From Helopsaltes ochotensis (Eukaryota; Chordata; Aves; Passeriformes; Locustellidae), in the NCBI GenBank assembly GCA_013400155.1, contig VXBM01000002.1, positions 62,001-126,000 on the forward strand: a stretch of 64,000 nucleotides of DNA, in the 5' to 3' direction. A program made the translations under genes and the position numbers. The notes beneath the pieces are model-generated. The model had not been told where the DNA came from, ran no database searches, and was given only the letters and a program-made list of their open reading frames with translations. Below, piece after piece: positions 24,621-35,360 of this stretch (position 1 is the stretch's first letter; each line of letters begins with the position of its first letter).

Positions 24621-26410
24621 TCACTATAGGGCTCCCAGGGCACTCCCTACTTCAGAAATAGTTGTCTGCTTAAGCCTTTCTTGGTTTATTTTTCAGCTGC
24701 AGTTAATTTTGAAATATTTTTTTTTTAAAAAGACAAAACCAATAAACACTGTAAGCTGTACACTAAAAAGCATTTTGATTTGTGTTCACAAGGCTACTAT
24801 TACTACAGTGTGGATTTCGTTTTGCAGCCAAGGTCAAGTATTAGGTAGAAGTGCTACTTACGGGACACTGAACACTGTATGTGACTTGTTTTAATTCAAG
24901 TGAAAGTTGTCTCCTTCCACCAACAGAGTGGGTGGAGGTTGTAAATACCTTCTCATTGTCAGTGCTGTTAACACTGAGAAGGCATGAATATCCTAAAAAA
25001 ATAATGAGCTATGTTGGAAGAATGTGAGATTCTTAAAATGAATTCATAGGGGGAATCTTTTTGTGTGCCTTCTTATTTCTTGCCCCCTTGGAGTTGAAGT
25101 CCTCCATTTCTCTGTCTTCAACAAAAGGGAAGGGACAAAGGAGAAAGAAGTATGCATTAAATAATAAAAGAATAAAATACCAAAAAAGAATTGTACCAAT
25201 TATTTTATTTGTCTGAAGCCTTGTGGCAGCACCGCTGGATCTGTGACAACAGGAAAGAACATGGAAGGAGTAACTTCTCATCATCAACAAAGAAGTTCAT
25301 TAAAACAAGGAAAACCGTGTGATCCCCTAAGCTGCTTTATCTCTCTCCCTAATTCACTATGAAATTCTGCTAGAACTCTTCTTTGATGGTGAGAAGTTAA
25401 GCACTCTGTGCCTCACCTGCTCCTAAGCATGCAGGATCAACTTTTGAAATCACAGCAGTTGTGAGCACTCTTCTTTGCAATGATGCCTGCTTTTATAAAT
25501 ACTATTTGCCTCATTGCCCTTAAAATTTCTGCCAGGCTTCTGGAACAGAAAAATTCTATTCTTCAATGAACACAGGTATTTCTTCTTAGGAAAATGGGAG
25601 CTGTATTCACATGTATCTGGAGGCTCAGTTTGGCGCTCAGCCCAGGGATGAATTTATTTGTAGATGATTTTAGAAATCAGTTCCACTGTATGAACCTGAT
25701 TTTCTTTACAGCAAAGACAAGCCCCCCTAAACCAGGAAACCTAATTCTATGTAACTGATTCTATGTAACTGCCATAACAATCAGCACAGCTTCTAGGTAC
25801 TTATAAAATGAATGTTTACATTGCTATATTTGTAAGATCTGCAGTGAGGTAGTGTGTGAAGAGTCTCTCCTGCTGTGCTTGGTACTGTAAAATTCACTTT
25901 GCAAAAGAGGGAGCTTCTTCCAAAGAATTAAAGACTTCAGCTGGTGACTAGTTCAATTTTTGGTACGTGACCTAGAGCCTTTAAGGCCTGGCCTGTACAC
26001 AAAAGCACGGAAAGTGTTGTTTGATACTGATTTGATTAAATTGGAGCAACTTTTCCATGAGAGTGTTCATACATTGGTTTAATTTGTGTTGATGAATTTA
26101 CAAGCATGAACTAAATTTGCATAATCAGTCTTAGTCTGACATAAAAGAGAACAAGCACTAAAATTGCACCAGTTAGCTAAATGGATATAAATTAACCTGA
26201 AGCCCTCTCTGGGCAAAAGGAAGCCTCAGAAATACTATACAGCAGCAGAGAAAAGCATCCAACCAGAGCAATTCTATTTATTACTTAGGGATTAACGATA
26301 TAAGATTAAAAAGATGCCAAACCAATTCAAAAGTATTCCAAAGTTAGTCTGCATTGAAATGACCTATTTGGGAAGGCACACTTTCAAATGCAGATTTTGG
26401 AGCTGCAAGT
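24621..26410. other. Unannotated AT-rich stretch
   Basis: A perfect 14-bp tandem duplication (ATTCTATGTAACTG, twice) lies at 25744-25771. Otherwise I see no gene, RNA or repeat. Confidence 0.5.
25744..25771. repeat. 14-bp perfect tandem duplication
   Basis: ATTCTATGTAACTG occurs twice with no spacer. It is a small replication-slippage duplication with no evident function. Confidence 0.8.
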
Positions 26411-26580
26411 CAGCTCAGACTAAGCCTGTGGCAGGAGTTCCAGAGCAGCTGGCAAAGGCTGTGCCTGCTCCCTGCAGCACCTCCTGTTCCTGCTGGCAGA
26501 GAGCTGGCCCCACCCTGGCCACACCTCGGTGCTTCCCCAGGACAGAGGGGTGCAAAGAGTGACACCGTTCTCTATCCTGG
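26411..26580. other. GC-rich patch
   Basis: About 150 bp rich in CTG/CAG/GCC words but poor in CpG. The 82-codon plus frame running into it is not recognised. Confidence 0.4.
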
Positions 26581-27945
26581 CCACAGCCAGGAAATAACTC
26601 ATCTCAGATGTCATCCAGCCGCAGAGTTCTGATCAGATGCGTGCCCAAATGTTTGAACTTTACATTTAGTAGAGACTCATCCACTCCACACAGCTTTTAC
26701 AGTAAATAAAAATCTGAATCAAATCATACCAATTTCACCAGCAAGCCCCAAAGGAACAGTATAAAGTACCAGCAGGACAAAAACTGAGAGAGGGACTATT
26801 ACAGTATTTAGACTGTAGGGAAAGATGTAAATTACAAATAATGAAGGCGAAGTACTGCAGAGATCTATAATTTCTACATGAAGATCAACAACAGGCTTTT
26901 GAAATGCTAAAAAATTACACCCACGACAAGGCAATGCCACTGTGGGAGAGGAAAAAGAGTGGCAAATAGTTTGTCAGAAAGGTAAGAAGCATTTGATCAT
27001 CTCTTCAGCTGGGGCAGTGGTTATTTTTTTATTATTGTGATTTTTAAGGCTCTGGATAGAGCTGGGCAATTGTTAAAAAAGAAGAGTAGTTTGACAACAG
27101 TTGTTCAAATTAAGAAAGAGGATAATTTTGGCTGGATCATGCATTTTATCTTGTGTAGTCATCTGAATTGCTTATGGGATATTTTATTTTTGTGTTAAGG
27201 GAAATAATTTTTGATAATCACATGGATGCACTTGTTTTGAGTATTTTTATACCCATCTGGAACACCACTCACCCTTCCACCCACCCTTATGCTGAATATT
27301 TTCAGATATCTGATCAGAGATCAAGACGGATATTCTGTACCAGAGATGACCAAATAGACACTGTTAGTAAATCAGAAAACAATGAATACTCAATGTTTAG
27401 TCTAAGAGATCAACTTGCAGATTAAAATAACTGGCACGGTTGTCAAAACAGGACTGTTCAGTGACAGTTGACAAACAGAAACAGAGCAAATAAAGCTACC
27501 CCATCATTTGCTATGAAGTTTGTGCCCTCTAATTTCTCAAGCCAATTCAAACCAACCACTTCCATATCAAATGTGTCTGATGGACAGCCTCAGAGCTGAG
27601 GTAATGTGATTTGTTATCTGTCAAATACTGCACATTCGCTGAGAACATTATGGATTTTAAATTTTTTTTTTTAAATTAATGTACTTCAAATGTATTCTAT
27701 TAAGAATCTCTGCAACAGTGTTCTTTATTCACAGAGAAAAAAAAAAGATTATATGTCAGTGTGGGCTGTTCACATGGACTTCATAGTGCCTCAGTTTTCA
27801 GAAGGTGCAAAGCTCCTGCTGAGGACACCTGCTTGGCTCCCTTGGTAGATCAGCACCTTCCAGTAGTCGAATGCCACCATCTTCAATAACCAATACAAAA
27901 AATACCATGATTTATGTGCACGAGGAACTGCATTCAGACACTCTT
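26581..27945. other. Unannotated AT-rich stretch
   Basis: Only short frames and A/T homopolymer runs (near 27660 and 27738) are visible. Confidence 0.55.
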
Positions 27946-27947
27946 AT

Positions 27948-27973
27948 GGTTGATGGCTTATAAGCCATCAACC
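27948..27973. repeat. Perfect 26-bp palindrome
   Basis: The arm GGTTGATGGCTTA is followed, with no spacer, by its exact reverse complement TAAGCCATCAACC. About 0.001 such palindromes are expected by chance in 64 kb of random sequence. It could extrude a cruciform, be a symmetric protein-binding site, or be the scar of a small inverted duplication. No transposon ends are visible around it. Confidence 0.95.
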
Positions 27974-29845
27974 CGTTATGGAAGCAGTTGACTTCTACAC
28001 TTTGCTGATCTAGGCTGGCACATCCTGATGTCAAAAAAACCACAAGGTGTTAACAATGGATGAGTACCAGCTTCCTGTGGGCACATGTCTTTCATCCATA
28101 TTGCACAGGACACATGTTCTGGTGGGATTCTCAGCTGATTGACATTTGTTCATCTCTGTAAACTCCTGAAGCAGGGAAGTTGTTTCACCATAAGGGAAGG
28201 GCAAGCCCTTCTTTCCATCCATGTGCTTTACATTTCATTTTCCATCGCTGTTTACTTTTCCCTCTTTGTGTTCTTCTCCTTTCTGCTAGCATGCACTTTG
28301 GTGTGAGGAGGATCACTGCCTCCCTTTCAGGAGACAGAACATAATCTGGCATCAGCATCTTAGTGGAGTACACTGTGTCTCTGTATCACTATCATTTACT
28401 CCATGGGTTGTGGCTGGATCTCTCATCTCTGATGGATTTTCCCTTTCCTTCATCTCTCTGTCACAATACCTTGGAAAACATTGCTATTCAGGCAGTCAGA
28501 CTGAAGGTATGAAGTTTAGTTTACAATCGAACTGGCTTTTGCTGAATATTCTGAGCACTTTCTTCCATCTGAGAGAGTTCATGATCTCTGCTCCCTAACT
28601 GTTGACATTTATCTGCCCTTTCTTTCATTCCCAGCTCTCTTTCTGTCATTATGATTCTGATTCCAGAATGACCTATTACCATTTGTCTTTTATTCCTGCA
28701 CACTTAAGGAATGACACCTTTTATGTTGAGATCTGGATACCTTTTACATTCCTCTCAAACCTTACTCACCTTAGGCAGTTCTTTGTGTGGAGTAGCAAGT
28801 CAGCAGTGCAGCTCCCTCTGCCTCCCCACACTGCCTCCTCAATAACCAAGGGTGTGCACTCCCCTGCTCCTTCCTGGGCCTATCAAAGGACAGCATCAAT
28901 CAGATGCCAGTTTTGCAGTGGGTTGAGGTCAGGCCTCACATCTCTCTCTGTGGGCTGGGGGTAAATCCTGGCCCCATGGAGGGGTACACAGGAGCATTTA
29001 GCAATGGTAAAAGCTGGGACCATCATTCTGGCTATAGACAGTGCCAAAATAATGAGTCCTGCCTTCTCTGCTCATATAGAAAAGGGACCAAGGGAGAATC
29101 TGTCCTCTTTCTTCTGACACTCCTGCCTCCACAGAAATATCTAAGGTGGTTTTAAGGAGAGCTGGGGAACAGGGGTCAATGCCACCCACAGCTGCACACT
29201 ATGGAGTCACTGGTGGGAAAAGGAAGACTCCTTTCATTTAGGTACAAATTTTAAACTATGGCTGCAGCAAATGAAGGGTGAAAATGCATTAGGTAAGGTT
29301 AACAAGTTTGCTTGACTCAGCTAATCAATAACTAAGTAAAGAAGATTCTCTAACCATGAAGAAAACATATTTATTCACTTGCAAAGGAATGGGGAGGTGC
29401 TTTCTGTGATGCTGTTTACAAAAGTCCTTGGACCTTGTTCATATTAAGTTTATATTACACATAAACTTATATTAAACTGCACAGTGATAATCTCAGTATT
29501 CTAACTGATGACAGCCTTCTCAGTGCTTAGTTAAAACAGAGCAGGTATGTCTAAGAGCAAATGAGCTAAACTGCACAGAACACACTTCTGTAACTGTTCT
29601 TGGGCTGTTTTTCTGCACAGCTCATTAGCTACCCAGCACTGCAAAATGCAGGTATTCTTTGCTCCCATTACAGTTTTAATTGAGAGCTTACAATGCAGCA
29701 CTGCTCTGGAAAAGAATTCATCATCCTTTTTCTCGTGGCTTCAGGATAGTGGGGTGTTGATTTTTTGCCCTTACAAAATCCATTTCTTTGTACTTTTTAA
29801 AATATATATTTTTAATACATGACTCTCTAAGAGCTTAATATCCTA
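27974..29845. other. Unannotated stretch with a small hairpin
   Basis: A short inverted repeat (TAAGTTTAT at 29445-29453 with ATAAACTTA at 29461-29469) is AT-rich and of the kind expected by chance. Frames around 28400-29160 are unrecognised. Confidence 0.5.
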
Positions 29846-29849
29846 ATGT

Positions 29850-29995
29850 GCCTTTTACAGAGGAGGAGAATCAGTCAAAGACTAAGTAATCTGCCTAAGA
29901 TCACAGAGGAAGGCTGTGGCAGCATCACACTGAGACCTGAGGTCTCCAGAATCCTATTACTGTGCTCTAACCCCAAGACCATCCTGTCTTTCTTA
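29850..29995 (+). repeat. MIR-like SINE (tRNA-derived, ancient amniote)
   Basis: The order and spacing of words follow the MIR core and 3' part closely. TTTTACAGAGGAGGAGAATC matches MIR TTTTACAGATGAGGAAACTG; GACTAAGTAATCTGCCTAAG matches GGTTAAGTAACTTGCCCAAG. ATCACAGAGGAAGGCTGTGG matches GTCACACAGCTAGTAAGTGG, and ACTGAGACCTGAGGTCTCC matches the GGGATTCGAACCCAGGTCTCC region. TACTGTGCTCTAACC matches the CAGTGCTCTTAACC end. MIRs predate the bird-mammal split and survive sparsely in birds. The two frames that cross it are not genes. Confidence 0.75.
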
Positions 29996-31370
29996 AAAGC
30001 TTTACTATTACATTCAAGTATGCAGAGACTCAGATGGAAACAAAACCAGAAGGCATCAACAAACTCAGCATGACAGTGACTGCAAATACCCTGAAGCAAT
30101 AGAAAAGCAAACAGATAAAGTTACTTCGGTTTGAATTATATTTGGAAAGTACATTCTAATATAATGAATTCGTATCTATTTTACAACTACTAGTTAATTA
30201 GTCAAGGGACTAAAACAGTCCTGAAAACACAGGCAAGTGCTCTTTACTACCCAGTGGGGTGTGATCCTCCTTTGTGAGAATTTACTATTTAAAATATGTA
30301 TTATAGGTAAAATCTGCTGGAAATAAGAATAACCTTTCCCCTTAAAGATATCGTCTCTTTCCCTGTGATAAGTTTGTCCATCACTAAAGAACTGATAAAA
30401 GGGCAAAAGCGAAGGTCACCAATCAGAAGCTACATAGCCATGCAGCAGAAATGGTTCTGGGAACACATGAAGTTATTCTCAACCTTGTCAGCAGCATCAC
30501 AGACAGACACTGCAAAAGCTGACCCCACTGTTCAGAAGGACTCTGGCCACACAAGGGCTCCTGCATGTTGGGGAACTCTGCTATTTTTTTAATGAATAGA
30601 CAAAAAACCATATGTGAGCTGTTTTGCTATGTTGCAGACATATTATTTTAATTCCACACCTTCCCAAATTATGCTCTTAGGCCGTTTTTCCTGTTGGTCA
30701 GTCAGCATCAGTCCTCTGAAGTGTTTTTATGTCACCTGAAATTCCCACTCAGAGTGGAAGCAAAAGGATGTGTGCAGGACAGCAGGAAGTTAGATAAAAA
30801 ACAGCTGGAGATAAAAGGCCATAAATAGTAGATAGAAGAGAGCCTTTGGGGAAGGCCACAATACCTCTGCTTGGGTACCTCTGGAAAATTTCCTTCTATT
30901 TCCAAATGTCCAGAATAGTGGAAAAAGTCCAGCCAAGGGATTTCCCAGTGTAATCAAGTAGTCACCTCAGAATATAATCAGTTAAGAGATTGTTTTATAT
31001 ACACCTGCTATACTACATTATTTATCATGCCCGGAAGGCTCTGCATGACTTGCTATCTTTCATCACAATTCATCCTCTGTGGCAGGTGACTATCATGAAA
31101 GAAAGAAGAGAAGATTCTCAGAACAACTCAACCAGACACCACCTACTAGGTCTGGAACTGCACTTGCAGCAGCAGGGTCTGCTACAAGGCTTTGAGCTGA
31201 GAACTGCAGTCCCGTTATTCTGCACGCTAAAAGCAGCAAGCACAGTTCATGCCTTAAATGTTTCATATTTGAGGCTGTTCTAACATTTAGGGAAGGAAAG
31301 GAAACGGAATTTTCATCTTCTTCAGATCATAGTACGAAAGGTATTTTATTTGAGGGAATTATCTTTTTGT
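29996..31370. other. Unannotated AT-rich stretch
   Basis: I see no gene, island or repeat I recognise. The short frames between 30194 and 30611 overlap on both strands. Confidence 0.55.
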
Positions 31371-32100
31371 GCGACTAATGTTTGCTCATTTGACCGCTCT
31401 CTGGAATTGAAGGTAGGGCATTTTGAGATGTTATTGTAGTGCTAAGTGCAATAAAAGCTGCAGCGAAAGTAGCTAAACACCCCGAGGAAAGCAAACACAC
31501 AGCTAATGACACACAGCAACTGCTCTACTTTGAGGATTTACTGGGACAAACTGTTACAACCAGAAGCAGAGTTTATGACACTGGGGAGCCTGTTCAGCTT
31601 CAAATGCATCTTATTCAGTCACATTTACCTAAAAGAGCATTTCTGACTCATGAAAGGTTCTTTATCAACTTCACTGGGAACATGGCAGGAAATAAGAAAT
31701 ACTGCCTTGAATAAGGGTTATATATATAACATTGTATTTTACCACCCTACATTTATTTCAGAGTTTACCAGGGTTTTGAATTAAATCCATCCAAAGGAAG
31801 ACTTGATATTCGAGGCTGCTGCTCGGCAAAGAGGAGTTTTGCATTCATTAATATTGCCTTGGGATGAAGGAAGGAACAGGAGAGCCCTGATTGACCCTAG
31901 GCATTTATAAAGGTAATCTAATTTGTGCTCGTTTGCTACTTTTTCATTAAAGCCACTCCTGGAATGCTTCTTATCATGGGTTCCCCTTCCCTTGAGAAAA
32001 GTTTCAACAAATAGACCAAATCCACCACAGAGTTGGCCCAGCAACCGACTCAAGTGATATGGAAATGCAGACTTGGAGAAATTCACTGCATTCTGACCTG
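31371..32100. promoter_or_regulatory. Candidate noncoding regulatory segment
   Basis: CpGs are kept in AT-rich context (TTTGACCGCTCTC near 31390, GCTGCAGCGAAAG near 31456, CACCCCGAGG near 31478, TATTCGAGG near 31807, CTGCTCGGC near 31821). TAAT words accompany them (TTCATTAATATTGCC near 31845). The open frames across it (plus 31439-31714, which starts at GTG; minus 31781-32086) match no family. Function is inferred only. Confidence 0.2.
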
Positions 32101-32250
32101 CAGAATTAGGAAGGTAAAATCAGAACCAGGAAAGTCTACAGTCAAACAAGTCAACTTATAGCCAATGTATGGCTCTTATTACATTCACATGCAAGTGACT
32201 ACAGGTTATCAAGGCCTGACTGAATGTATATTGTTCATGCAGGTCAGCAG

Positions 32251-32395
32251 CCCATTTCACAGCTGGAACATTTTAGCAACCACTGTCCATTTGTGTGCAC
32301 ACAGAGGGTAGAGAAGTAAATCTAGTCTTCAATACTGAAGCTTTCCACAGTCACACAGTTGAAGACAAAACTCCAGAAACAGGTGATGACAATCA
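32251..32395 (+). repeat. Doubtful MIR-like remnant
   Basis: CCCATTTCACAGCTGGAA, ACACAGAGGGTAGAGAAGTA and CCACAGTCACACAGTT occur in MIR order (CCCATTTTACAGATGAGGAA, GCACAGAGAGGTTAAGTAA, CAAGGTCACACAGCT). The spacing is stretched by roughly 50 and 28 bases, so this is only a possibility. Confidence 0.22.
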
Positions 32396-32529
32396 CAAAA
32401 AGAAACATTGCAGTTCTCAGAAACATTAGTGCAACTTGTCAGGAAAATTCTTTTTACCCTGACTGAAAGTATATTTGTTATACCACAGATTAACTGCATC
32501 CATTTAGGGAAGAAACGGCCTTGAATCAT

Positions 32530-33290
32530 TGTTTCATCTTAGGAACCACAGGTGATGTTGTACACAGTCTGTTTACAACCTCAGGGTTAGTGAAAATGAA
32601 ACCAAACTGAGAAGACGCTGACCAGAACGAGCCCCGCCAACATTTCCTTCTTTAATCTCTTAACCAAACAATACGACACATGACAGCACAATGGTGGGGA
32701 TGAGGTTTCACAGCCTGCTGGGAGTGCCACTTTTTGGTTAAAAAGAAATAAATTGATGTTTTTCTTATCTGATTTGCATATTGCACATTAAATAAGCCCT
32801 GCAAGGTACCATGCTTCAAAATGGACTTATTTTTAAAGAAATGTAGATTAATAATCCTCCTTGCTTAAAAAATGAGCTTCAATATTTGTGCGAATCGTAG
32901 AGTGAAAAAAATCAATGTGCTATCGACTGCTGGGGATGATCACATTCATTTTGCCCTTTGTGGTTGGTGAAATCCATGCTGCAATTACAGAGACAGGCTG
33001 GCAGCAAAGAGCCTCAGTTGGGCTTTCAGCTCCACATTAATCCAAAACTCACCATTTTAATGCAGATATAGATTGCCACGAGTCAATAGCTGACTACTTG
33101 AATTGTGAAGTAGCAGTTCCATGCTATATTGGCAGCACTGGCTGTTACAGTATCTTCAAGTATTTTGAAATTTCAAAGTGTAACTCCATGAAAGTGAAGA
33201 GCGTAACTGACACCACATCAGAAGGGGCTGCAGTGTTAATGCTATTATCATCAACGCTAGAATCTACAATGAAGACATAACACCATAAAT
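32530..33290. promoter_or_regulatory. Candidate enhancer with POU octamer and OTX/CRX-type sites
   Basis: A perfect POU octamer ATTTGCAT lies at 32772-32779. GATTA (32846-32850) and TAATCC (32852-32857) form a paired bicoid/OTX-like site 70 bp away. CpGs are kept at several points (GAAGACGCTG near 32612, CAGAACGAGCC near 32623, GTGCGAATCGTAG near 32889, CTATCGACTG near 32921, CCACGAGTC near 33076). The frame at 33098-33280 is short and unrecognised. Function is inferred from motif density. Confidence 0.3.
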
Positions 33291-35360
33291 AATCTTAAAG
33301 TAGATCAAAAGTAGACTTTTCTTAGGATACCATACAAATGTATTCACTCATGTTTTAATGGCCTGATGCATTAGCTCACAAAGTACCCCAAGTGTTGAAT
33401 TCTTATAATATAGTTCCTAATTCTCTCTCATCTATGCTGTTCCAAACACAAACGACTTCAACAGAGAGTTCACTCTGCACTAACAATCTGACAAGTGAGG
33501 TCAGAATTTGGCTTTGAGGAGCAGTTCCTTTTTCAGCAATCTGTCTGTAACCAGGTACTGAATTTCCACTAAATTTGTGTGAGGAATAGGGGAATCCACT
33601 CAGTGGTCACTGTCTCCTCTGCAGCACACGAGGTGCAGGGTGAACTTAGGACTCTATTTTATGTACAGTAACTACGTTCTTTTATAATTCCATGACACTG
33701 ACCACTTTCTACCACATCCTCGTGCCACGGTGAAACATGCACTGACAGATCCCCACCAGGCTGTTACAGCTGTCATTTATGGTGCACAGAGCAAACGCAA
33801 CCCGAAACCCACTGAGCCTCCTGGAAATGCTTCCATTGATTTTACTGAACTGTGCTTGTGTGGCTGCAGACAACTTCACCACACAAGTGAGCGCCAGAGC
33901 TGGGCCGGGGAGGAGCTGCTTCTGGGAGCAGGCAGGCTGTGTGTGCCATGCCACCCCGCTGAGCAGCCGGGCTCTGCAGACCCCAGAGGCACCGTGCCAC
34001 TTCTGGGTTTTTTTCTTTTAGTTTCAGAATTGGTTAAATATTTACCTATTTCCCAGCTCCTGCATGATGGTGGCATTTAGGGACGTAATCTTTCAGGTTT
34101 GATGTTGACCACCTTTACCTCATCCACACAAAACATAACCATTGTCTGTGCTACAGGGAGGAACAAGAGAGGTGTGTGATGAGGCTGAGCAACAAACTCG
34201 GCTTTGTCAGATGCAGAAAAATGTGCACACTCATTTTTGTTACCAGGGTAACCTGTGAACTCAGCAAGGACTCTTAGCACATGTAATACTATCAACAATA
34301 AAAATAATTAAATAGGTAATATATAAGGAGTAGGCCCAGGTACTTTGCTGCAAAATCAGGTGTGTGCAATCCAAAGCAGCCATTTGCCTTTGCTCATATC
34401 TGAAATACAGTCCCATTTGATGTTGGAAAGCCTTCCTGTGCTTTAGACTCTTAACAATGAGTCGAGCAGGATATGCAGCTATGAGACTTTGTGGAGGATT
34501 TCAAAAGGAAGAGGATTCACCCTGGTGTTAAATATTGATATTCTGTGTAGCTTTTCATAGCACACCTGATATACCTTAAGAGTTTACCTTAAAAACTGAG
34601 ATTTGAGAAGGATCTTAACTAAACCTGCAGAAAAAATACTGGTTCTTGCCACTGAACTGTAGTTGAGGGGTTCGTACATCTGGAAATCTCATTACGTATA
34701 AACTTTGATGTAGTGCAGAAATGAAGATTATTTATATCTCAGTTATAAATAGATTCCCATTATGTTGTGAAACAACCAACCACAGTTTTTCAGGTTTTTG
34801 ATTGCTTAGAAAGATGTGAGTTTTCAAATGATTTTCTTCTGATTTCCTCAATAAAACATAAGTTATATCTCAACTATAATGGACAACATAACAGAAATTT
34901 CACTGGTAGCAAGAATCAGAATAACAAGTTTCACTGAACATGACGGAGAGAGAGAAGGATGCATTTGCATGGGCAGACTAGGAGTCTTCCATAGGAACAG
35001 TTTGATTAGGTGAGAATGAACAAAATCTTAAAATTGTCAGAATCAGGTCCTCTCTTTATGAAATCACTGTGATCTAAAATGCCAGATAGAAAGAGGTCTT
35101 GGCCACAACAATTCAACATCAGTTAGAATATTAATAAGCAAATGGAAAAAGTGCTTCAAACCAACAGGAAGAGTTTTTTGCCTTGACCTTCCTACCTGAA
35201 TAGTTTTAATTAATTATGAGGAATTGGACTTACCGGGGAGTGCATAATGACAGTCATTATGTGGAAACCCTAAAATTAGACCCTGTTTTACAGCCTGTAA
35301 AAACAAACTACAAAGTCTGCCCCAAGCAGCCAGTAATCCTGAACAGAAAGCACAGGCAGT
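33291..35360. other. Unannotated stretch with a GC patch at 33880-34000
   Basis: A small GC-rich patch (CGGGGAGGAGCTGCTTC near 33905, CAGCCGGGCTC near 33964) interrupts AT-rich DNA. Overlapping frames on both strands across it are not recognised. An X-box-like site is listed separately. I see nothing else. Confidence 0.45.
34239..34252. promoter_or_regulatory. RFX X-box-like palindrome
   Basis: GTTACC-AG-GGTAAC has two half-sites fitting the RFX consensus (GTTRCC and its inverse) with a 2-bp spacer. RFX factors bind such sites, notably in genes for cilia. No promoter is visible nearby. Confidence 0.4.
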
